From NCBI RefSeq assembly GCF_000003815.2, contig NC_049992.1:2995445-3059444 (forward strand): a DNA stretch of 64,000 nt. The letters are read 5' to 3'. Made by a program: the position numbers and the translations under genes. Below, one piece after another: positions 54,383-64,000 of this stretch; position 1 is the first letter of the stretch; each line of letters opens with the position of its first letter. Below the pieces are notes generated by a model, which saw only the letters and a list, made by a program, of their open reading frames with translations, did not search any database and had not been told where the DNA came from. This DNA comes from Branchiostoma floridae. Taxonomy: Eukaryota > Chordata > Leptocardii > Amphioxiformes > Branchiostomatidae.

Positions 54383-55216
54383 ATGACACTGCTTATAATA
54401 GTCCTCTTACCTGTGGCAGGTGGAGATCTCGCCCTGGGGAAGGCAGCGTCTCAAACAAGCACCTTCGAGAATGGGTTTGCCGGTCATGCCGTCAACGGGA
54501 ACACCAATACAAACTACACCGATGGTTTCTGTACACAAACCCTGGAAGAAACGAATCCCACCTGGTCTGTGGATCTTAGGCAATCGTACGCGGTTGGCAG
54601 GTAGGTGCACAGCATATATAGTCAGTAGAATAGGAAAATGTGAACTTAACCAGGGGCATGTTGACGTTAAGGACAAACAACACAGTGTTTCCTGAAATTC
54701 GAAACGATAATTTGCAACGACTGCATTGTCAATAAATGGTTGACAGGGGAAAGTTACAGTGTCATTACTGATGATAGTGACAGTGGGTCTTTCAAAGTCA
54801 TCGTCATTGCAAGTTTTAGGTTGTGTTCAAGAACGTTCTATATATATATCTCACGTTCTATGTATAAAACTCACGGCTTTGCCTTCAATACTTGTAGTGT
54901 GGTCATCACAAACCGCCAGGACTGCTGTTCGGTACGACTCAACCCCTTCAACATCCGCCTCGGGGATTCCCCCGATCCTAGCCAGAACCCCAAGTGTGCT
55001 GGAGGTGGTGATCTAACGATTAACCTGGCCTGGGCATCCGTTACCAGCCCATGTGATGGGATGCGGGGACGATATCTGAGCATCAATATTAACAATCCCG
55101 GGATCCTGACTCTGTGTGAAGTCCAAGTATTTAAAGGCAAGTATCCTCTGCATTCGCTTTACATGTACATGGTACTAACATCATCCATAAGTTTTGAGAG
55201 GTCGGCCTACAAATAA
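54383..55216 (+). CDS. F-type lectin (fucolectin) copy A, lacking the key histidine
   Basis: Module exons 54420-54600 and 54898-55136 (phases 1-2, 2-1). Two readings are possible. As part of gene 3, the first exon is entered at 54420 and left through a GC donor (AAAG|GCAAGT at 55136). As a stand-alone gene, an in-frame ATG at 54383 gives MTLLIIVLLPVAG as a signal peptide and read-through ends at 55216 (178 aa in two exons), the size of eel fucolectin. Motifs: LALGKAASQTST, AVNGNT, NPTWSVDL, TNRQDCCSVRL, LCEVQVF. R-x-D-x4-R is kept, but the CTHT histidine is Gln (CTQT) and the second Trp is Ser. Confidence 0.8.
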
Positions 55217-56160
55217 CAGCAATTGTGCCCCATGGGAAGTACAAATATATGCGAAAGGAACAAGAAACAACATGGGGGATGGGGCAATCAAAACAAAATC
55301 TGTCAATGACTAATAAGTTCATGATTATTCTCTTTGTTGGAGACATTAGCTTTCAGCTTCCTGACATGTTTTCAGACGAACTTATCATCTCTGATTAGCT
55401 AATTACACTTTATGATCACTTGTAACAATGTAGGCATCCTACCTTACCTTAACAGTTCCGTGGACTTCTATCAGATTCAGTATTCATCGAGAATGGTCCT
55501 AAAACAACGCAATCCAACATTTAAGCGGACGGTATAACTAACTCTTTTCTCAACATGTTAGCGTCTACCAGCCCGAAATTGACCACGTAGACCTATAACA
55601 GGCCGAATGAGTTTAAGCCAGCCTTGGAGCACAGTTTGCTTCCTTAAATGGCAAATTGTACCCAGTGACGACTGTATAACTCTTCAAGCATCTTATCTAT
55701 CCATATTTACTAGTTTCGACTCTTTCAGCCACCTCTGGAGCCTGGTAGAGGCTTATTAATCAACATGTGACAAATACAACTGGATTCAACTGGAATATGA
55801 CGTATTTGGCTCGTTCTGACTTTACGTCTTGATATTGAGCAAATTATAGACAACATCACTGGTTCCTTCATTATTCCACAACCCCTGTAATGTTTTACAA
55901 AAGATGCACCACAACATTCGTATTGGTTGATGGCTTAAAACATTATTATAGCCACGGGTGGGATTTCACACCCTAAAAAATGGCTGTCGCCTGAGAAGAA
56001 ACGAAGAATTCAATTAGTAGCCAAAAATTTAACAATTCAGTTCCCAGAATGATTGTTCGGCAGGTGAAACCAGCTACCCAGGCCCTCTGCCCGATCACGT
56101 CAGATCGCTCCTGTCACTGATCTTGGAGGCTGTGTGAGGTGGTTTATGCCTGTCGCCAGA
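55217..56160. other. Intergenic or intronic spacer
   Basis: No coding exon recognised. Moderately AT-rich; no clear repeat family. Confidence 0.5.
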
Positions 56161-56540
56161 TTCTGTAACAAACGTTACCACCACTAGTACGATGGTTGCT
56201 ACGGTTATATTATGCACGTATAAGACTAGAAATGGCCGTTGTTGTGACGCTGTACAGTTTTTCTGGCTTTCTAACAAACAAGAAAGGGTTGTTGACTGTC
56301 ATTTGTATCCCACATTGCTTAACAAAATGTTGTACAGAAATGACTGTAACAAACGTTACCATTGTTCGATGCTGTCTAAGCTTTCTATTTGACCTGGTGT
56401 AAAAAAGCTGCCCACTTTTTAAATCTCCCTAGGGACATTCACTTATATCTAAATGATGTAGTCAATAAGGTAAGTCCTTTCTAAGAAAACAGGGTAAAGT
56501 CTACTGTTGTAACAAACGTTACCGGTAACGTTTGTTACAG
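56160..56540. repeat. Three copies of a GTAACAAACGTTAC motif, one as a 32-bp perfect palindrome
   Basis: CTGTAACAAACGTTACCA at about 56163, CTGTAACAAACGTTACCATT at about 56344, and TGTAACAAACGTTACC joined to its exact complement at 56508-56539. Spacing is about 165-180 bp. Confidence 0.8.
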
Positions 56541-57047
56541 GCCCTGTAATGCATTACCAATGGGACTGAAAATAATGAGTTGCCATTTTTTGGCTATGGT
56601 TAAAAGAGGAATTTTCCCAAACAACCAAGTGGTTTTCAGTGAAAATAAAGCCGATTTATTTTTCGACCAAAAAAATGCCATTTTCGACATTTCAATGAGA
56701 ACGAGTGATTTATATTCGGGATCTTGACCCTTTAACCATGATTTCTGGAAAACCTTGATCAAACGTCGACAAAGATGTAAAACCTAAGATTCATTTGTGC
56801 AATTTGTGTTTGAACAGACATACAAGAACTACATATTAATGCTTACAAATTCATAACAGAATTTAGTGAAAGGTAAGGAGAAAGGTTCCACAGTACACAC
56901 GTGATAAGATATGATAGAACGAAATCATGTTTCCAAACTTTTTTTATCAGAAAGTGTTAAAACATTCTGTGCGACTTTGTAATCGCACAGATGGGTCACA
57001 TTTATGATACCCCCATCCCAAACAAGACCTGAGTCGTCCATGTTAAT

Positions 57048-59489
57048 ATGGTACTGCTCATGATAGTCCTGTTACCTGTGGCAGGTGTAAATGTCGCCCT
57101 GAATAAGACAGCGTACCAAACAAGCACCTACGATGGGGCGGTTGCAGGGCGTGCCGTAGACGGGAACACCGATACAAACTTCGACCATGGTTCCTGTACA
57201 CACACAGAGGGACACACAAACCCCGCCTGGTGGGTGGATCTTGGGCAATCGTACAAGATTGACAGGTAGGTGCACAGCATATATACTGTAGTCAGTAGAC
57301 TAGGAAAATGTGAACTTAACCAGGAGCATGTTGACGTTTAGGACAAACAACACAGTGTTCCCTGAAACTCGAAACGATAATTTGTTTCTAGCGATTGTAT
57401 TAATGATATAAAAGCTGCCATGAACAAGCGACGGTCATGATTTTGGGGTGTTAGATAGCTCTTGCGCTCGGGAAAAAGTGACGTAAGTTTGGCAGCCCTA
57501 GCGGGTAGCTGTAAAAAAATCCGAGTGGATAACTCAAGATGGATCATTTATTTTCATGACTTTTGGTGATAGGTAGCTTTGACCAAAATGTACAAAATGG
57601 AAAACCAATTATGCAAAATAGGGGTCATAATTAATGAGAATATTCTGCCACAGCATTTTCTAAAATGTATCTCTTGTCCTGGGCATGATATGGTACATAC
57701 ATTTAGGTGGCAGCATTTGACGTTGGGACACGGTGGGGCAGATTTGAGCCCCTAGTGTGTAATTTTGGTACTGCAGGGCTGTTTTTCTCAAGACATTCCA
57801 AAGAGGATAACTGAAGAAAAGAACGGCGAATTTCCATCCTTTTTGGCATGCAGATAGTTTAAGCAAATAGGTTCATGATATTTCTAATTTTATGCATATG
57901 ACGAATTGTTTGCATGATTAATAAGGAAATTGTGTAATTCTATTGTTTCCATAAGGTCTCGGCTCCGGCCCGCACGGTCCCTTTTTCACTAAAAAATTGG
58001 CCAAAAAAGTTTAAAAGTTGCCCGTTTTAAGAAAATTTCGGAACGACATGCAAAACTTTGTAGTGCATTCGTTGGCTAACATGTTCGGCCATCCTCTGAC
58101 CGAATATGACGGCCCAAGACCCGCTGGTTTTTGAGATTACCCCATACCTCCCGTCGCGATACCATAAGTCAGGCGCGAGTAGGCGTAGAACGCCATGGCC
58201 AATGAAAGTTTCCACTTTACGCACAGAAGAAACGCACGATCTTTAATAAACACAGATAACATGGATAACATGACTGTCCATTTTCGAAAACTTCAAACGG
58301 TGGTCCATGATCATGACCCGGTTCCTTTTGCGACACCCATCATGACCCGGACTGACTTCTATATGGCTAAAAATGCCTAAGATAGAGACTATTTACTTAT
58401 ACATGGTTAACAAAATGCCCATGCTAACAACAATACATAACTATCAGGATGATGCATATCACCTCATATCTATAGACACTTACAAATTAACATGTCTGAT
58501 ATACATGTACTTTTAGATGTATTGGTCATGCCCAAAAGTTTGTGTATCCTGAAGAAAGTTGTGTAACAGAAGGTTTTTAGCTTAGGTTATGCCAATTGCT
58601 GTTTAACAGATTGAAATAATATGGGATTAGATGAATGCTTGTCATGTAATCAAGCCTACCATGTATAGCTTAACCTGAACATAACAGAAAATGAATGAAA
58701 GTGTTAGCAGGGACAAAATCATGTACATGTATTTTCGATGCACATTGCAGTTGTAAACAAAATCATTAACGTTTGGACAATTTGAATCAGAACATGATGT
58801 GTTGCAATGGTTCAAATAGAAAAAGTACAGGAAAACAGCATGTAATTTTACAGATTAAAGAGGGTGACTAATATTACTCAGAATGCATTGAAAAGGAAGT
58901 GAGGTGATCAATGTTTTCAAATGTCCTCTGTACTGGTGCTGGTCTTTGCCCCCCTAAAAAAACAGCCCGTTCGAAGACTGCAACGGAGACTATATCAACG
59001 TAGTGTCGTAGACGTAATCTGTTCATTTACTAATCGGTGCAGCATCCGGTCCACCAAATTTTTTTCAGGTCCTGTTTTTCCGGACCGGTCCAACAAGGAT
59101 AAAAGTTTTGTACCAGTGTACCGCTTAAGTACCCACTCCTATTTGTCTTCCATGTATGTAGTTTGGTCATCACCAACCGCCAGGACTGCTGTGCAGATCG
59201 ACTCAACTTCTTCAACATCCACATCGGGGACTCCGACCAGATTACCGATAACCCCCTGTGTGGACCTGATCCTGATCATACGATTGGCGTCCACCAGACC
59301 TCCACTACCGTCACATGTCAGGGGATGCAGGGACGCTATGTGGGCATCCGTCTGCCCGGGATCTCCCGCACACTGACTCTGTGTGAAGTCCAAGTATTTT
59401 CAGGCAAGTATCCACTACATTCGCTTTACATGTACATGCATATGGTACTAACATCATCCATAGATTTTGAAAGGTCAGGTTACAAATAA
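57048..59489 (+). CDS. F-type lectin (fucolectin) copy B
   Basis: Module exons 57085-57265 and 59162-59403, with the same phases and GC donor (TCAG|GCAAGT) as copy A. The stand-alone reading starts at ATG 57048 (MVLLMIVLLPVAG) and ends at 59489 (181 aa). Motifs: VALNKTAYQTSTY, AVDGNTDTNF, CTHTEGHTNPAWWVDLGQSY, TNRQDCCADRLNFFNIHIGD, LTLCEVQVF. The sugar-binding His and R-x-D-x4-R are complete, so fucose binding is predicted by family rule. The intron is 1.9 kb because of family A and other insertions. Confidence 0.82.
57438..57945 (+). repeat. Dispersed repeat family A, copy 4 (two units)
   Basis: TAGCTCTTGCGCTCGGGAAA, GATAACTCAAGATGGATC and CAAAATGTACAAAATGGAAA, then CAAAGAGGATAACTGAAGAA and TTTGCATGATTAATAAGGA. 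Same two-unit arrangement as copy 3. Confidence 0.7.
57946..59161. other. Remainder of the fucolectin B intron
   Basis: Unassigned sequence. The short frames near 58195 and 58921 have no recognisable domain. Confidence 0.45.
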
Positions 59490-59588
59490 CAGCAATTTTT
59501 CATAGTTTGTGTTACACAGACTAGTCATTAGGTAGTATGGGTATTAATCAGAGGTTGTCGATTAACTTGATATAATTTTTCTTTCCAG

Positions 59589-59720
59589 GTTAACGACTGC
59601 AAGGATCATACTGAGCGATGCTATCGTTTTTCCTGCCCCAGTATATATAAACGGATGCCAGTTGTCCATTGACACTTCGGGGGGTAGCAAACACCTACTT
59701 TTGGATGTTGATAGTTAGTC
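59589..59720 (+). pseudogene. Decayed PLAT-like third exon
   Basis: After acceptor TTTCCAG: GTTAACGACTGCAAGG, CTATCGTTTTTCCTGCCCCA, then GGATGCCAGTTGTCC and TTGGATGTTGATAGTTAGT parallel 21430-21547 and 37886-38009. A one-base shift between the CP and GCQLS segments breaks the frame. First and second PLAT exons are absent here. Confidence 0.7.
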
Positions 59721-60174
59721 CTGAAATCATATGACATGAAAGTTCATCTGAGTTGGTATACGGATCCGAATTAACATATTTTGACCACTCCTCGAAAACT
59801 ATGAAATTTTCCGTTTCCGAAAACATAGAGCTCTGAATCCTCTCCAAGAAATGTATTCTCTATTCTTCTGCATAAAATTCAAATTGACGATAGCATTCCG
59901 GTAACGATTTGAAAAAGTGCTTTTTCTGGTCCGACTCGCACTTACGTAATCAATTTTGAAAAAGGTCTGATAAAAAACAGGTTACTAAGATATGCGTTTA
60001 ATTCTAGAAAAAGATGGCCTGAAAATTGATAACATCCATAATCCATCTCGCTTTACATGTACCAGAATTCGACATTATTGATTTACGTGTTAAAAAATTT
60101 TAAAAATTCTTACTTAGGGTTCATAAATTATCTAACGACAGCATGGGGGGGGGGGGGTAGGGGTATGTACGGAA

Positions 60175-60905
60175 TTGGGTACCTTTCCAATTATGATAGC
60201 TACAAAAACACAACTCATCAAATACTGGCACCATTCGGCAAACTTACCCGATGGCTCTCTGCTCGGAAATGCATATAATGCATATAATACCGTAGTTACT
60301 GCTGATCATGACTGGATAAATCAAGTACGTGTGAAGGACACTCTTAACTACCATGATTTCGGACAAATATGGATAAAACTGCAGTCTTATAGAACAGATT
60401 ATATTATATATAGAACAGATCAACTGCGCCTCTGGCTACAACATACAAATACAAGAGTGGTTAACCAATATCAAAAAGAATTCAAAAAGATGCCATGCAC
60501 AATGTAGCCCCCGACCAAAACCAAAGGTTCTGTCCATTTTATCCTAAGCAAAATGAAAATGAAGTCATTTAGTGCCCTATGTACGATATGATACGCAATG
60601 TTATTCACATTCCTATGACTAAATACTATAGATTTCAAGATACTCAGATACCAGAAGTAGATTTGCCCTCATGATGCTAAGATAGGTAAAATACATAAAA
60701 GATTGCTTTGGGATTAGAAAAGATAGTGACACCCATATTTAACCCCATGCCCTGGTTGTATGGAGGTTTTCTTATTATATTATCCTATGTTGTTTAGTTA
60801 GTAGAGTTTTAAGATTTATTCTGTATCCATTTTTCTTGTAGTTTATATTTTGACCATACAAAAGTCACTGTACTTTTTTTTCGTGTCAATAAAGCTTCTC
60901 TTGTT
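60175..60905 (+). pseudogene. LINE C-terminal and 3'-UTR remnant
   Basis: The frame 60175-60507 includes IKYWHHSANLPDGSLLGNAY, WINQVRVKDTLNYHDFGQIW and QLRLWLQHTNT, resembling the post-RT C-terminal region of some animal LINE proteins. It is followed by an AT-rich tail with AATAAAG at about 60887. Truncated at its 5' side. Confidence 0.4.
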
Positions 60906-61296
60906 AACATGGTATAGAGCTATAACATTGTTCCAACACAAATAATTAGTGCATCAGACTTTCGATTGAGTTCCAAGTTGAAACACCTGCTTTGTGTGGC
61001 ACAGATTTGACACGACTTAGAGAGAAGTGGTGTGAGCAGAGGCATTGGCATTTGCGTGTATGACTGTATGTGATGTTCATTCATATCTAGCTGTACTAGT
61101 ATCTGCTGAAATAAGTCAGGTTTATTCCAACATTTGACTGACTCCTTTGATTTACATCATAGAGCATCACATTCACGTGACCACAGGAAAACTCCACAAT
61201 GCCCTTTGGAACAGTCGTAAAAGATCTGAATTGCTCATTATATTACATATGAATTACATCTATTTTATCCTAGATACCAATATAGCAAATGTAGAA

Positions 61297-61920
61297 TGAG
61301 GAGTTTGGAAGGAGAGAAATGTTTAACGTCATCAGTCTTTTTCTCTGTAAGAATAAGTTTGGAAGGAGAGAAATGTTTAACATCAACAGTCTTTTTCTCA
61401 GTAAGAATAAGTTTGGAAGGAGAGAAATGTTTAACATCACCAGTCTTTTTCTCTGTAAGAATAGGTTTGGAAGGAGAGAAATGTTTAAAATCACCAGTCT
61501 TTTTCTCTGTAGAATAAGTTTGGAAGGAGAGAAATGTTTAACATCACCAGTCTTTTTCTCTGTAAGAATAAGTTTGGAAGGAGAGAAATGTTTAACATCA
61601 ACAGTCTTTTTCTCAGTAAGAATAAGTTTGGAAGGAGAGAAATGTTTAACATCACCAGTCTTTTTCTCAGTAAGAATAAGTTTGGAAGGAGAGAATTGTT
61701 TAACATCACCAGTCTTTTTCTCTGTAAGAATAAGTTTGGAAGGAGAGAAATGTTTAACAACACCAGCAGGCTTTTTCTCTGTAAGAATAAGTTTGGAAGG
61801 AGAGAAATGTTTAACATCACCAGTCTTTTTCTCTGTAAGAATAAGTTTGGAAGGAGAGAAATGTTTAACATCACCTGTCTTTTTCTCTGTAAGAATAAGT
61901 TTTGAAGGAACTTCCAAATT
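61297..61920. repeat. 54-bp minisatellite, about 11.5 units
   Basis: Unit AAGTTTGGAAGGAGAGAAATGTTTAACATC...CTTTTTCTCTGTAAGAAT, period 54 bp (one unit 53, one 57). Because 54 is a multiple of three and several frames lack stops, long artefactual frames appear on both strands. The same motif exists once in the matching 3' flanks of units 1 and 2. Confidence 0.95.
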
Positions 61921-64000
61921 TGATAAAAAGACAGGTGATGATGCAGTTATAATGATGAACATTGTTACTGACAGATAGGACAAACATCTATGTGGAGATC
62001 CAAGTATGGAAATGGCTATATTGTAGCTGGCCTAATCAAACTTACAAGCATTGACGACAATATGAGTTTTCATTATTATAATCATATTATAATCAGAAGG
62101 ATTCGTGTACTACTATATGATTTACTCATAAGGCCACAGTAAATTTTATGGATGACATCTTGTGCAGGCTCTAAATTTAACGAGGGAGAAAAAACAAACT
62201 TGCAAAAGGAACAAGATATATATCTACATTTTCAATATAGACACCATAAATGCTGTTACAAGAAGCGACAAAACATGGTATCACAACCAACAAGTCTTTT
62301 ACCCTCTGTATTCCAGAAGTGTAGTGTGATAGACTGACATCACTCACAAATTGACAACTACAGTAATGGCTACCACATTGGTGCCACTTTCACTGTTGAA
62401 CTAGTTTCACTTCTACAACTGTTACAGTACGATTATGGCTACATATTCCTCACTAGTGTCACCTCTATTACACGAACAATGTTCACCATCCAGAGGGGCA
62501 AAAATTGTCCCTTTTTTTCAAAATTAGGCAAAAACTAACGAGTGTGCTGATGTCAACCATAAAATTTACTTGTTGTGGCCAAACTTGACTTTTAATTTTG
62601 TTGTTATCATTAACCAAGCATAATTAAGAAACGTAGAAACCAAACAAGTTAGTGTTCCAGAGCTGTACTATAAAGTACAGTTACTGCTCTGTATTTCAAG
62701 GCATTCATTAAAGAAGGTTTCCTTCATCATAATCAAATGCAATGCGTGTGACCAATTTATTGTTCTTTAATATTTTCTTTGTCCAAAAATACATTACTCC
62801 CTGCAATCTGCACATTTATCATCAAACCTACTAACAGGAATAGATTTTTTTTAAATTCTTTGTAAGACTACATTTGTGTGCACCTTTTCATTAAAGCCAA
62901 TAGATGGCAATCTAGTGTGTCTCAACCAGAAAACCAACTTTTCAATTGCAGTAGCATACTTGGTGTGACCAGGCTATTACAGAAATTACTTGATATTGCT
63001 GCCGTTTCATAGGAATTTCTTTGAAAACAAAAAGCTGTAGGACAAATACAAGACAGACTCATAGATACTTGTCTGATTAAATGAGCATGTCAGAACCTAT
63101 GTGTGTGTGTGTACCTGTGTATGTGTGCATGTACAATGTATGTGTGTGTGTGTGTGTCATACATTTTGTACTTGACTTGCAGTGAATACACACACTTATC
63201 GAAAAGAGTAGGGGTCCTTACGGTGTGAGCAGATCAAACCATTCCGCCTAAATGGGGTAGGGAATTTCTCGTAACCCCTGCTTCGACTATTGAGTCAGTT
63301 AGTCGAACTTGCTGAAGCTCGATGTTTCTGACTTAGGGAGAAGAGATGCTACCACAGTGAGCATAGTTCGGTGCCTAGAAGTGGTCAATGGCCTTGCACT
63401 GAGCAAAATCGTTAAAAAATACCCTTAACATGATTGGAAATGCTAGAAGGTATAGTATGAACTTACTCTTCTTCTAGGGACAGCCAAACACACACTTTTA
63501 CCCAGACTCTTAAAATATACTGTAAATACATTTAAGTTCGCGGGGATTTAATTTCGCTGTAGCAGGAAAAATACTTTTCGCGGTGGTTTTAAGTTCGCTG
63601 TAGCACCATGCACTGTAGTCTCTTACTGCCATGGAAAAATGTTTGCGGTGGTTTCAAGTTCACGGTGAAATGGCCAGCGCAAAAAAACATGAACATTAAA
63701 CCACCGCGAAAGTTTCTGCATTTACAGTAACTAGAAATTCTGAGAGGAAAAGAAAAATGGATTTCAGCAGTTACATGGAGTATGTGAGGGCCTTGCTGTT
63801 GATGACTCCAAATGTCTAAATGTTAAAAGCATCCGCAAACAAAGTACAAAGTAACAAGTCTAAATATAACTACATGACTCCATGACAAATAATAACAACC
63901 AACACACACACATGGTCAGCAGCACCAGAAAGGCCAAATTCATTGTACTTTTACAACATCTCCAAATCACATGTACAGAACACTGCCTGGAGCAGGAGAG
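61900..64000 (+). repeat. Shared 3' flank, unit 3 copy
   Basis: GACAAACATCTATGTGGAGA, CATTATTATAATCATATTAT, CGTGTACTACTATATGAT and TTTTATGGATGACATCTTG match 17370-17595. From 62575, and especially from 63895, it matches 40360-40955. Insertions relative to unit 2 are at about 62650-63070, 63190-63420 and 63520-63727. The window ends inside the match. No genes seen. Confidence 0.85.
63520..63727. mobile_element. 208-bp MITE with TA duplication
   Basis: CTGTAAATACATTTAAGTTC at the left is complementary to GTTTCTGCATTTACAG at the right; internal TTCGCGGTGGTTT units are repeated in both orientations. Flanking TA on both sides, with an empty site in the unit 2 copy near 40673. Confidence 0.75.

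Noticed and set aside
61270-61983. 237-codon minus-strand frame
   Set aside because: Produced by the 54-bp minisatellite; the opposite strand is equally open, so coding is unlikely without transcript data.
1-64000. CRISPR array, operons or bacterial regulatory signals
   Set aside because: No direct-repeat/spacer structure; introns, SINEs and splice signals show a eukaryotic nuclear locus.

Overview
The window looks like nuclear DNA from a lancelet (amphioxus, Branchiostoma-like). The reasons are GT-AG multi-exon genes with symmetric phase-1 modules, mosaic lectin proteins mixing C-type lectin, F-type lectin, discoidin, kringle and GON domains, a dense load of MITEs and tRNA-derived SINEs, and an L1/Tx1 LINE. 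Species and all family names come from reading the sequence; no search was run. Everything coding that I trust, except transposon ORFs, lies on the + strand.

Layout. (1) 1.3-17.6 kb: a complete 17-exon gene whose exons join into one open frame of 1227 codons plus stop: signal peptide, acidic stretch, heptad-like segment, GON domain, CTLD, F-type lectin, three discoidin (F5/8C) domains (the last two a tandem duplicate) and a C-terminal QPD-type CTLD. (2) 18.0-39.3 kb: a second gene. Its 5' flank is a paralogous copy of the gene-1 5' flank and runs into a 100-N assembly gap that removes the first exon(s). The visible part encodes 765 residues: PLAT-like, two hevein-like, PLAT-like, hevein-like, kringle, PLAT-like, CTLD. 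One intron holds a nest: LINE remnant, hAT-like element, then a near full-length L1/Tx1 and a 42-bp palindrome. (3) 40-46 kb: non-coding 3' flank of unit 2, minisatellites, MITEs and a duplicated promoter-like block. (4) 46.0-59.5 kb: a third lectin unit with a possible 5'-UTR exon, a small secreted CTLD, and two F-type lectin copies that are either extra exons of that gene or two independent secreted fucolectins. A decayed Ty3/gypsy relic (47-51 kb, GC-rich) sits in its first intron. (5) 59.5-64 kb: a decayed PLAT exon, a LINE remnant, a 54-bp minisatellite and a third copy of the shared 3' flank.

The 3' flanks of units 1, 2 and 3 are recognisably related, and the end of the window (63.4-64.0 kb) repeats 40.56-40.95 kb. 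The locus therefore looks like a tandem array of rapidly diversifying lectin genes that continues to the right. Because units are paralogous, several transposon insertions can be read against an empty site inside the same window.

The products appear to be secreted, multivalent carbohydrate-binding proteins, plausibly innate recognition or matrix proteins; that role is inference. The phase-1 boundaries around nearly every module explain how domains could be duplicated, lost and swapped without breaking the frame.
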